From assembly GCA_938003715.1 (NCBI GenBank), contig CALKYK010000390.1, positions 1 through 21,567 of the forward strand: DNA of 21,567 nt, given 5' to 3'. How positions within the stretch are numbered: position 1 is the stretch's first letter; each line of letters opens with the position of its first letter. Below are positions 1-5,926 of the stretch, piece by piece. Position numbers and translations under genes: made by a program. The DNA is from an uncultured Gammaproteobacteria bacterium (GTDB lineage: Bacteria > Pseudomonadota > Gammaproteobacteria > Steroidobacterales > Woeseiaceae). Under the pieces are notes generated by a model. That model was not told the origin of the DNA, did no database searches, and saw only the letters and a list, made by a program, of their open reading frames with translations.

Positions 1-409
1 CATAAACGACGCCCGCAAAGCCGATCACCGCTGCCACGGCGGCGCCGACCCAGATCGCCTGGCCGACGACGTAGGCGGCGCCGATCGGGTCCTTCGCGCC
101 GATGCGTCGCGAGACCATCGCCGTGACGCCCATGCCGAGGCCGATCGCGACCGCATAGAGCACGGTTACGAGCGCCTCGGTCAGGCCGACCGCCGCGATC
201 GCATTGGTGCCGAGCACCGAGACGAAGGCGATATCGACGACGGCGAACACCGCCTCCATCGCCATTTCGAGCATCATCGGGATCGCGAGCAGACCCAGCG
301 CGCGGTTGATGGGCCCGGTCGTGAAATCGACCTCGTTGTCGGACAACGCTTCGCGGAAGAAGCGTGTCGTTCGACGCAGTGCAGGTTGGTGCTGTTGTTC
401 GTAAGTCAT
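1..409 (-). CDS. MATE family efflux transporter, N-terminal part (runs off the window)
   Basis: This is the first 136 residues of a multidrug and toxic-compound extrusion transporter, an inner-membrane Na+- or H+-coupled antiporter; the rest lies beyond position 1. The ATG is at 409-407 and the protein begins MTYEQQHQP. After a polar stretch of about 30 residues come hydrophobic segments, including 'LGLLAIPMMLEMAMEAVF' and 'FVSVLGTNAIAAVGLTEALV'. The 'AMVSRRIGAKDP' loop that follows is typical of MATE proteins, where a short charged loop joins helices 2 and 3. Members of the family normally have about 450 residues and 12 helices, so roughly a quarter is visible. A small ORF (523-633) and a hydrolase gene lie upstream on the same strand and may be co-transcribed with it. 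The substrate cannot be inferred. Confidence 0.88.
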   Translation of the reverse strand, partial: MTYEQQHQPALRRTTRFFREALSDNEVDFTTGPINRALGLLAIPMMLEMAMEAVFAVVDIAFVSVLGTNAIAAVGLTEALVTVLYAVAIGLGMGVTAMVSRRIGAKDPIGAAYVVGQAIWVGAAVAAVIGFAGVVY

Positions 410-522
410 GGTGCCAGTCTTTGTTCGTTGGCCGGCGCCGTCCGGGTATCGGGCACAGCGCGGCGGGTCCGGGTTCGGCTAGCCGGACGATCGTTGAACG
501 GTTGGATCAGCGGATGGTGCGG

Positions 523-633
523 CTAGTGCTCGATGAGCGGATTCGTGACGATGAAACCGGTCACGGCCCGGATGAGCAGGCGAGCGGAATCCATCGCGAC
601 GAAGATCACGTCTTTGATGCCGATGGTTTCCAT
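523..633 (-). CDS. small hypothetical protein, 36 aa
   Basis: This is a 36-residue ORF starting METIGIKDVIF and ending TNPLIEH. I do not recognise a family. Three signs support it as real. A good Shine-Dalgarno (GGAAGG) lies about six bases before the ATG. A sigma70-like promoter lies just upstream (673-700). Codon use is strongly GC-biased, with about 29 of 35 sense codons ending in G or C. The peptide mixes hydrophobic and charged residues (SARLLIRAVTGFIV in the middle) and looks more like an amphipathic or peripheral membrane helix than a clean transmembrane span. It sits 78 bp after the hydrolase stop and 113 bp before the MATE start, all on the minus strand. It could instead be a leader ORF for the MATE gene. 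Confidence 0.55.
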   Translation of the reverse strand: METIGIKDVIFVAMDSARLLIRAVTGFIVTNPLIEH

Positions 634-672
634 AATGCCCTTCCGGGAGATGCCGTCTGACTTACCGGCGCA

Positions 673-700
673 ATGCTAACCGAAGTTCATTGAAAGTCAA
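673..700 (-). promoter_or_regulatory. predicted sigma70-type promoter for the 36-aa ORF and MATE gene
   Basis: Read on the minus strand, TTGACT (700-695) and TAGCAT (678-673) are separated by 16 bp. They match the -35 and -10 consensus at 5/6 and 4/6 positions. Transcription would start near 666, leaving a leader of about 33 nt with a good ribosome-binding site before the ATG at 633. The element lies directly after the stop of the upstream hydrolase gene. Confidence 0.45.
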
Positions 701-711
701 AGCAGGAAAGG

Positions 712-1599
712 TTATGGGTTCGCAGTCGATGCGCTTTGCTGTTGCGATTCCCAGCGTGCGATGAGATCGCGATCGTCGATTTGCCAGGGATGGAAGTCGC
801 GGCGGAAGAACCGACACCACGGACCGGCGACCCGCCGCAGTATGCCGGGACGAATAAACAGATACTTCATGCCGGCCCACCATTCACTCAACGACCACAG
901 CTTGCCTTCTTTCTGCAGCATGATGCAGACGTTTCGCATCGTGTCCTTGAAGAAAAAGATCGTATTCATGAACATCGCGACGCGACGCTCACGAACGGTG
1001 CCGCCGACGGTCGTGAACACGTCGAAGGCAACGGCCTTGTGCTCGGTTTCCTCGATGCCGTGCCATTCCCACAGCGCCGCAATAGCCGGGTCCGCGCCGG
1101 CCATGACCATCCGGTTGGTCAGCATTTCGTGAGCCATGATCGCGGTGATGTGTTCGTTGGCCACAGTCCCGGCCAGTCGCCGCCGCGGCGACAGCTCACG
1201 GTAAGCCCAGTCCATGCGTTCCCGCTCGACCCGTTCGAACCGGGCGAGGTCGTAGTCACGCAGCCGGCACAGGAGTTCGTTGTATCTCTGGTGCTGCACC
1301 CGGTGCGTCGCTTCCTGCGCGCGGAACGCCCGAACCTCGACTTTCAGTTTCGGGTCGTCGATTTCGTGCTCGTAGTGCACGACGCTGTCGATGAAGAATT
1401 TCTCGCCGAGCGGAAACAACAGCGACATTGCGTTGAACCACGCGGTCACGAACAGGCTATCGCCGTGCCAGTTGCGGCTCAGCGATGCCTCGATATCGAA
1501 CGATTTTCGGCGCGGCCCGAACTCGAGGCCCTCGGGGCTGCGGCTTTGCGAAAGGACGGTCACGCTGCCGATTCTACTCCGCTCGAAACCCGTTATCAT
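712..1599 (-). CDS. predicted metal-dependent hydrolase (PF10118-type)
   Basis: This 295-residue protein resembles the 'predicted metal-dependent hydrolase' family (PF10118), whose reaction is unknown. The family pattern of His/Glu clusters on helices is present: 'QEATHRVQHQRYN' (E96, H99, H103), 'ANEHITAIMAHEML' (E149, H150, H157) and 'WHGIEETEHKAVAFDVF' (H180, E183, E184, H187). Together they look like a helical-bundle metal site. The usual N-terminal 'SLLFPLGEKFF' segment is also present, so the gene seems intact. The start is uncertain. I chose the ATG at 1599. A GTG at 1563 would place the start closer to the conserved core, and a TTG at 1629 is possible but would leave only 18 bp to the divergent gene at 1648. 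None has a strong Shine-Dalgarno. Confidence 0.75.
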   Translation of the reverse strand: MITGFERSRIGSVTVLSQSRSPEGLEFGPRRKSFDIEASLSRNWHGDSLFVTAWFNAMSLLFPLGEKFFIDSVVHYEHEIDDPKLKVEVRAFRAQEATHRVQHQRYNELLCRLRDYDLARFERVERERMDWAYRELSPRRRLAGTVANEHITAIMAHEMLTNRMVMAGADPAIAALWEWHGIEETEHKAVAFDVFTTVGGTVRERRVAMFMNTIFFFKDTMRNVCIMLQKEGKLWSLSEWWAGMKYLFIRPGILRRVAGPWCRFFRRDFHPWQIDDRDLIARWESQQQSASTANP

Positions 1600-1647
1600 C
1601 GACCGGTCGACCGGAAACACGGTTTTCAACGTTGGATTAGCAACTCG

Positions 1648-1800
1648 ATGCCCCGCGACTTCTGGCTGATTCTCATTCTCATCGCAGCGATCCTGATCTG
1701 GGTACTGGCGAAAGTCTTTTTCTATGCGCGCAAGAGCGAACAGCAGTGGCGAGAGGTCGACAAGACGAAACTCAGGGAATGGGAGGACGAGGACGACTAG
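1648..1800 (+). CDS. small single-pass membrane protein, 50 aa, unknown function
   Basis: This 50-residue protein starts MPRDFWLILILIAAILIW. One strongly hydrophobic helix (about residues 5-25) is followed by a basic patch (YARKSEQQWR) and a very acidic tail ending EWEDEDD. That arrangement predicts an N-out, C-in inner-membrane anchor with a charged cytoplasmic tail. I do not recognise a family. It is divergent from the hydrolase gene, and its TAG stop (1798-1800) overlaps the stop of the Kef antiporter gene on the other strand. The Shine-Dalgarno is weak (GGAT about 11 bases before the ATG). The hydrophobic/charged layout makes a chance ORF unlikely. Confidence 0.6.
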   Translation: MPRDFWLILILIAAILIWVLAKVFFYARKSEQQWREVDKTKLREWEDEDD

Positions 1801-3566
1801 CCCTGCCGGTCGCTCCGCAGCAGCAGTTCCAGCTCGCGTGCCGTTTCGCGCGCCGACTGGATCAGTTTTTCCTCGTCATGCTGCATCGCGTGCTGCTGCT
1901 TCATCAACGCTTCGTCCTTGTCCCGGAATGCGGCGATCGTGCGTGTCGTTTCCTGCGGCGATAGGCCGAGCCGGTTCAGCACCACCTCGGCCATCGCCAG
2001 GCTGGATAGCAGCGTTTCGCGGAAAATGTACTGGATGCCAAGGTCCATCAGGTGATACTCGTGGCGGCGGTTTCGCGCGCGGGCAATGATGGTCAGGTTG
2101 GGAAAATGGCGGCGCACGGTCTCCGCGGTGCGCATCGACGCTTCGATGTCGTCGATCGCCAGCACGAACAGTTCGGCGTTCCCGGCATTGGCGGCGCGCA
2201 ATAGTTCGAGTTTCGACGCATCACCGTAATGCACGACGTTGCCGTATCGCCGCACGACGTCGACCTGGGTCGAATCGATTTCCAGCGCGGTGAACTTGCG
2301 ACCGATCACCGCCAGCATGCGGCCTACGATCTGGCCGACGCGGCCGAAACCGGCAATGATCACCGGCGGATGCTCCATGCCCGGTTCGTCGAGGCGGTCG
2401 TACTGCGGCTCGGGAACGCGCATGACTTTTTCCGCAAGTTTCTCATTTAGCAGGTAGAGGATCGGCGTCAGTGCCATCGACCCGGCAACGGCCAGGATCA
2501 GGCGATCGATCAGTGTCGTGTCGATAATGCCCTGCCGTGCGACGATGCCGAACAGGACGAATGCGAACTCGCCGCCCTGGGCGAGTACGACGGCGAGATT
2601 CAGCGCGCCGCGCCGGTCGCAGATGCCGAACCACCTCGCCAGCGGGTACAGGGCGACGCCCTTGGCCAGCATCAGGGCGGCAACGATGGTCATGGTCGCC
2701 AGCGGCTCCTGCACCAGCAGGTCGAGGTTTACCGTCATACCGACCGAGATGAAAAAGAGTCCGAGCAATAGTCCCTTGAACGGCGCGATGTCGGCCTCGA
2801 GCTGGTGCCGGTACTCGGAGTCGGCCAGCAGCATGCCGGCGATGAAGGCGCCGAGCACCATCGACAGGTCGGCCAGGTACATGACGAACGCGGAACCGAG
2901 CACGACGAGCAGCGCGGTGCCGGTGAAGATCTCCGGGATGTCGCTGCCCGCCGCGAAGCGCAGCACCGGGCGCAGCAGGTAGCGACCGCCCACGATCAGT
3001 CCGCCGATCGTCCCGATGGTGATTGCGAGCCCGGTCACCGAGAACGCGGTCGGCGCGTCGGTGCCCAGCATCGGCAGCAGCGCAATGCCCGGGATCACCG
3101 CCAGGTCCTGGAACAGCAGGATCGCGAACGCCGCGCGCCCGTACGTCGTCGTCAGCTGCTTTTTCTCCGCCAGCATCTGAAGAACGAACGCCGTCGAGGA
3201 GGGTGCGAGTATGAAGCCGATGACGAGACCGGTTTCGAGCCCGACGCCGAACAGCATCGCGACGAGCGCGATCGCAACGGTACTGACCAGCATCTGCGCC
3301 GTGCCGAGGCCGAACACCATCTTGCGCAGTACCCACAGCCGTGACGGCTGCAGTTCGAGTCCGATCACGAACAGCAGCAGCACGACACCGAGCTCTGCGA
3401 AATGCAGGATGTGTTCGGCTTCACCAATGAAGCCGAGTGCGTACGGTCCGATGACGATGCCGGCGACGAGATAGCCGAGCACGGAACCGAAGCCGAGCCG
3501 TTTCGCGAGCGGCACGACGATCAGCGCCGCCGCCAGATAGATGATCGCTTCCTGCACCAGGCCCAT
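1797..3566 (-). CDS. Kef-type monovalent cation:proton antiporter (CPA2) with RCK/TrkA-N domain
   Basis: This is a 589-residue inner-membrane K+/H+ antiporter of the KefB/KefC/YbaL type. The N-terminal ~380 residues are a hydrophobic Na_H_exchanger domain starting MGLVQEAIIYLAAALIVV, with 'AELGVVLLLFVIGLEL' and the Kef-like loop 'HQLEADIAPFKGLLLGLFF'. From about residue 400 there is a Rossmann RCK/TrkA-N domain with 'GFGRVGQIVGRML' (G406 onward), an acidic 'ALEID' after beta-2 and 'VVHYGDASKLELLRAANA'. A short charged tail rich in Gln and Glu follows. In KefC the RCK domain gates efflux in response to glutathione adducts and nucleotides. No KefF/KefG-type partner is visible beside it, so glutathione control is unproven. 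Length is normal for the family. The gene is divergent from the lipoprotein gene at 3688. Confidence 0.9.
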   Translation of the reverse strand: MGLVQEAIIYLAAALIVVPLAKRLGFGSVLGYLVAGIVIGPYALGFIGEAEHILHFAELGVVLLLFVIGLELQPSRLWVLRKMVFGLGTAQMLVSTVAIALVAMLFGVGLETGLVIGFILAPSSTAFVLQMLAEKKQLTTTYGRAAFAILLFQDLAVIPGIALLPMLGTDAPTAFSVTGLAITIGTIGGLIVGGRYLLRPVLRFAAGSDIPEIFTGTALLVVLGSAFVMYLADLSMVLGAFIAGMLLADSEYRHQLEADIAPFKGLLLGLFFISVGMTVNLDLLVQEPLATMTIVAALMLAKGVALYPLARWFGICDRRGALNLAVVLAQGGEFAFVLFGIVARQGIIDTTLIDRLILAVAGSMALTPILYLLNEKLAEKVMRVPEPQYDRLDEPGMEHPPVIIAGFGRVGQIVGRMLAVIGRKFTALEIDSTQVDVVRRYGNVVHYGDASKLELLRAANAGNAELFVLAIDDIEASMRTAETVRRHFPNLTIIARARNRRHEYHLMDLGIQYIFRETLLSSLAMAEVVLNRLGLSPQETTRTIAAFRDKDEALMKQQHAMQHDEEKLIQSARETARELELLLRSDRQG

Positions 3567-3687
3567 TGAATGACACCGATTGGTCGAAAAGGCGAAAACG
3601 AGCGATCAATGGTGCCAAATGTGATCGGGCCTGTGCCAGAAATCGGGATTTCCTTTACACTTGGCGCGCAACGTTCGGGGGACAGTA

Positions 3688-4590
3688 ATGAGATTGACGC
3701 CAACCCGCCGGCTGCCGGCACTGCTTTTCGGTTTGCTCCTGTTCGCGGGCTGCGATGGCGGCGGCTCCGGTGGCGCGGACGATGCTGCAGCAGGGCGCGC
3801 CAACGTCGATGCGATGTCCCGCGAGCATGCCGACGACAGCAACCGGCCGAGCGCCGCTGCCGACATTGCGCCACGACGCCCGGTCGTCGCCGAGACGCTG
3901 CCCTATGCCGAGGTCGACGAACAGCTCGTCTACGGCTATTTCGCGTTCCCGTCGGACATGGTAGACCCGCTGCCCGGCATCATCATGATCCACGAATGGT
4001 GGGGATTGAATGACGGCGTCCGCGCCATGGCCGACCGGCTCGCCGGTGAGGGCTACGTCGTGCTGGCAGTGGACCTGTTCGGCGGCAATACGGCCGGCAC
4101 ACCCGCCGAGGCGCGGGAGCTGATGGTGCGCGTCGTCGAAAACCCGGATCGGGCAAACGAAAACATCCGCCAGGCCTACAATTTCCTGCGCGAATCCGGC
4201 CAGGCGCCGCGAATTGCTTCGCTGGGCTGGTGCTTCGGCGGCGGCTGGTCACTGAACACGGCACTGCTGTTTCCCGACAGCCTCGACGCCGCCGTAATCT
4301 ATTACGGGCAGGTCACCGACAACGAGGAACGCCTGGCGCCGCTCGAAGTGCCGATTCTGGGACTGTTCGGCGAGAACGATCGCGGCATCCGCGTGGAATC
4401 GGTCCGGGCATTCGAACAGGCGCTCGAGAACCTCGAGAAGAACTACGAGATCATCGTATACCCGGACGTCGGGCACGCATTCGCGAATCCGACCGGCAAC
4501 AATTACAACGCGTCGGTCGCCGAAGAGGCCTGGCAGGAGACGCTCGCGTTCCTCGCCACGCATCTCGATCCGAGCGACGACGAGGAATAA
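3688..4590 (+). CDS. dienelactone hydrolase family lipoprotein
   Basis: This is a 300-residue alpha/beta hydrolase of the dienelactone hydrolase family (COG0412) with a lipoprotein signal. I chose the ATG at 3688 because GGGGGA lies about seven bases upstream and the protein then begins with a classic signal (RR, LLFGLLLFAGC). The lipid-attached residue would be C22. Asp at +2 would retain it in the inner membrane under the E. coli Lol rule. A Gly/Ala/Asp-rich linker leads to the fold: 'HEWWGLND' (oxyanion/acid region), nucleophile C182 in 'GWCFGGGW', D231 in 'GENDRG' and H263 in 'VGHAFANP'. The Cys-Asp-His triad is therefore complete. Cytoplasmic homologues act on dienelactones; the substrate of this exported form is unknown. 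The -10-like TACACT at 3655-3660 has no clear -35. Confidence 0.88.
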   Translation: MRLTPTRRLPALLFGLLLFAGCDGGGSGGADDAAAGRANVDAMSREHADDSNRPSAAADIAPRRPVVAETLPYAEVDEQLVYGYFAFPSDMVDPLPGIIMIHEWWGLNDGVRAMADRLAGEGYVVLAVDLFGGNTAGTPAEARELMVRVVENPDRANENIRQAYNFLRESGQAPRIASLGWCFGGGWSLNTALLFPDSLDAAVIYYGQVTDNEERLAPLEVPILGLFGENDRGIRVESVRAFEQALENLEKNYEIIVYPDVGHAFANPTGNNYNASVAEEAWQETLAFLATHLDPSDDEE

Positions 4591-4605
4591 AGCCGGGACG
4601 ACCGC

Positions 4606-5184
4606 TCAGTCTTCGCTGATTCCCGTGCCGGAAACGCCCGGTGTCTCCGGCGCCGTACAAACGAGCTCCACGTCGAGCGGTTGCGACGCATATACCATTC
4701 TCGCCGATTCCGCGCTGGCGCAAAGCAGTGACGCGCTCGCCGAAACGACAGCCGGGATATGCATCGAGCGGCCCGTGTCGCTCTCCGGCTGCTCCGATTC
4801 CCCCGTCTCATCCGCGTCGCCGGCCGCTGTGACGCAGAATCGTTCCAGCGCAATCGGCGCCAGCTGCCCGGCCGGAATGCCGAGTTCGATTTCCAGCTCG
4901 CCGTCGGCGGGGATCTCGCTCGCCAGGAGCGATCGGCGGGAATCGGCGACGCTGAGCAGGAGCGAGGTCGGCGTCATGTTCGTCGCGCAGCGCGCGCTGA
5001 TGACGAACCGGTACTCGAGATCCGGCAGGCTGATGAAATTCCTGCCCGGCCGGCGGGTCTCAATCTGTACGCTTGGCGTGTCGACGCCGAGTTCGAGCCG
5101 CGCATCCGCCGGCGCGCCCTGCGCGCGGGCGACCGACGCGGATAGCAGGCAAGCAACCAGCAGGTAACGTAATGCCGAGATCAT
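4606..5184 (-). CDS. secreted hypothetical protein with four cysteines
   Basis: This 192-residue protein has a clear Sec signal peptide (MISALRYLLVACLLSASVARA, cleavage after about residue 21). I do not recognise the family. The mature part looks beta-rich and has four cysteines, in 'SARCATN', 'LERFCVTA', 'ASLLCASA' and 'VELVCTAPE'. They suggest two disulfides in the periplasm. An acidic insert (DADETGESEQPESD) separates the two cysteine pairs, so the protein may be two short related modules. The ATG at 5184 gives the best signal peptide but has no convincing Shine-Dalgarno. The gene converges on the lipoprotein gene, with only 15 bp between the stops, and is divergent from the PGPGW gene at 5280. 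Confidence 0.65.
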   Translation of the reverse strand: MISALRYLLVACLLSASVARAQGAPADARLELGVDTPSVQIETRRPGRNFISLPDLEYRFVISARCATNMTPTSLLLSVADSRRSLLASEIPADGELEIELGIPAGQLAPIALERFCVTAAGDADETGESEQPESDTGRSMHIPAVVSASASLLCASAESARMVYASQPLDVELVCTAPETPGVSGTGISED

Positions 5185-5279
5185 GGCGCAAGGCTACGAT
5201 ATGCCCCTGAAAATACAAGGCCGCGCCTTGCTTTGGTTGCCAACGTGGTAATCTCTCGCCGCGCCCTGAAGCCTGCCCG

Positions 5280-5564
5280 ATGAAATTCGATCCGCTCAAA
5301 GTCACCTACAAGTTCGCCCGCCGCATCGTGATCGCAATCGTCGGCAGCACCGTGCTGCTGGTCGGCGTCATCATGCTGGTGACCCCCGGCCCGGCGCTGG
5401 TCGTCATCCCGATCGGGCTGGCGATCCTGAGCATCGAGTTCGCCTGGGCGCGGACCTGGCTCAAACGCATTCGCGAACGCATCAGTTCCACGGCCGCGGC
5501 AACACGCGACCGGCGGAGCGAGGAACGTCGCGACCGCCACGCGGACCCTTACCGCGACGTCTGA
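5280..5564 (+). CDS. PGPGW-type small transmembrane protein
   Basis: This is a 94-residue membrane protein resembling the PGPGW family (PF09656, putative transmembrane protein of unknown function). Two hydrophobic helices (about residues 17-37 and 40-55) flank the signature turn. Here it reads 'TPGPALVVIPIGLAILSIEF', so the canonical PGPGW is PGPAL. After 'EFAWARTWLKRIRER', which is typical of the family, comes a highly charged Arg-rich tail (RDRRSEERRDRHADPYRDV), probably cytoplasmic. A weak GAAG lies about nine bases before the ATG. It is divergent from the secreted protein gene at 4606-5184. Confidence 0.75.
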   Translation: MKFDPLKVTYKFARRIVIAIVGSTVLLVGVIMLVTPGPALVVIPIGLAILSIEFAWARTWLKRIRERISSTAAATRDRRSEERRDRHADPYRDV

Positions 5565-5580
5565 AGGCCTTGAAAAAGAA

Positions 5581-5622
5581 AGGAGTCGGGAACCATTCGG
5601 AACGAACCGGTCCCCGACTCCT
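5581..5622. repeat. 42-bp inverted repeat (14-bp arms), terminator-like on the minus strand
   Basis: The left arm AGGAGTCGGGAACC (5581-5594) pairs with GGTCCCCGACTCCT (5609-5622) around a 14-base loop that contains a further small palindrome (TTCG/CGAA). One position is a mismatch on the plus strand but a G-U wobble on the minus strand. On the minus strand the stem is followed by TTTCTTTTTC, which is intrinsic-terminator geometry, yet no minus-strand gene lies upstream of it. On the plus strand it sits 17 bp after the PGPGW stop without a T run. It may be a copy of a dispersed intergenic repeat. Confidence 0.6.
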
Positions 5623-5889
5623 CGAACGTGACGGCATCAGGGGGAAAAGAGCCGCCGGACCCTTGCGGGTCCACCGCTCCGCCGGGCAATCGCCAGGCGG
5701 TCGGCAGGGCGGCCGGCCCGGGCCGGTCGGGGGAGAGCCGACCCGGCGCATCGCCGCCTGAACTCCGGCAGGCAGACTGCTGGTCCGCCCGCGGTTCCAG
5801 CGAAATAGGCCCATTCACGTCTGGTTCAATGGCCTGCCTGAAAGAATTTCCTGCGACGCGGACCCGGCCACCGCCCGGCCGCATCCCTA

Positions 5890-5919
5890 TTGACTCGGCA
5901 CTGCCTGGCCGACTACAAA
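5890..5919 (+). promoter_or_regulatory. predicted dacB promoter
   Basis: TTGACT (5890-5895) and TACAAA (5914-5919) are 18 bp apart. Transcription would begin near 5926, one base before the dacB ATG at 5927. That leaves almost no leader, and no Shine-Dalgarno is present. Confidence 0.4.
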
Positions 5920-5926
5920 TCCACGC

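Larger units (their letters stand above)
5565..5926. other. 362-bp non-coding stretch with strong inverted repeats
   Basis: No credible gene lies here: reading frames through it are Arg/Pro/Gly-rich antisense artefacts. It contains the 42-bp inverted repeat at 5581-5622, a perfect 6-bp hairpin (GGACCC/GGGTCC, 5657-5672, loop TTGC), a self-complementary 14-mer CCGGCCCGGGCCGG at 5713-5726 and, at its right end, a candidate promoter for dacB. A structured RNA or a decayed dispersed repeat is possible but unproven. Confidence 0.5.

Noticed and set aside
364..660. 98-codon plus-strand frame between the MATE start and the hydrolase
   Set aside because: It overlaps the better supported minus-strand ORF 523-633 and the MATE N-terminus, and its translation has no family features.
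736..1647. Long upstream extension of the 50-aa membrane protein frame through the hydrolase gene
   Set aside because: This part is antisense to the PF10118-type hydrolase; only the last 50 codons (from 1648) look like protein.
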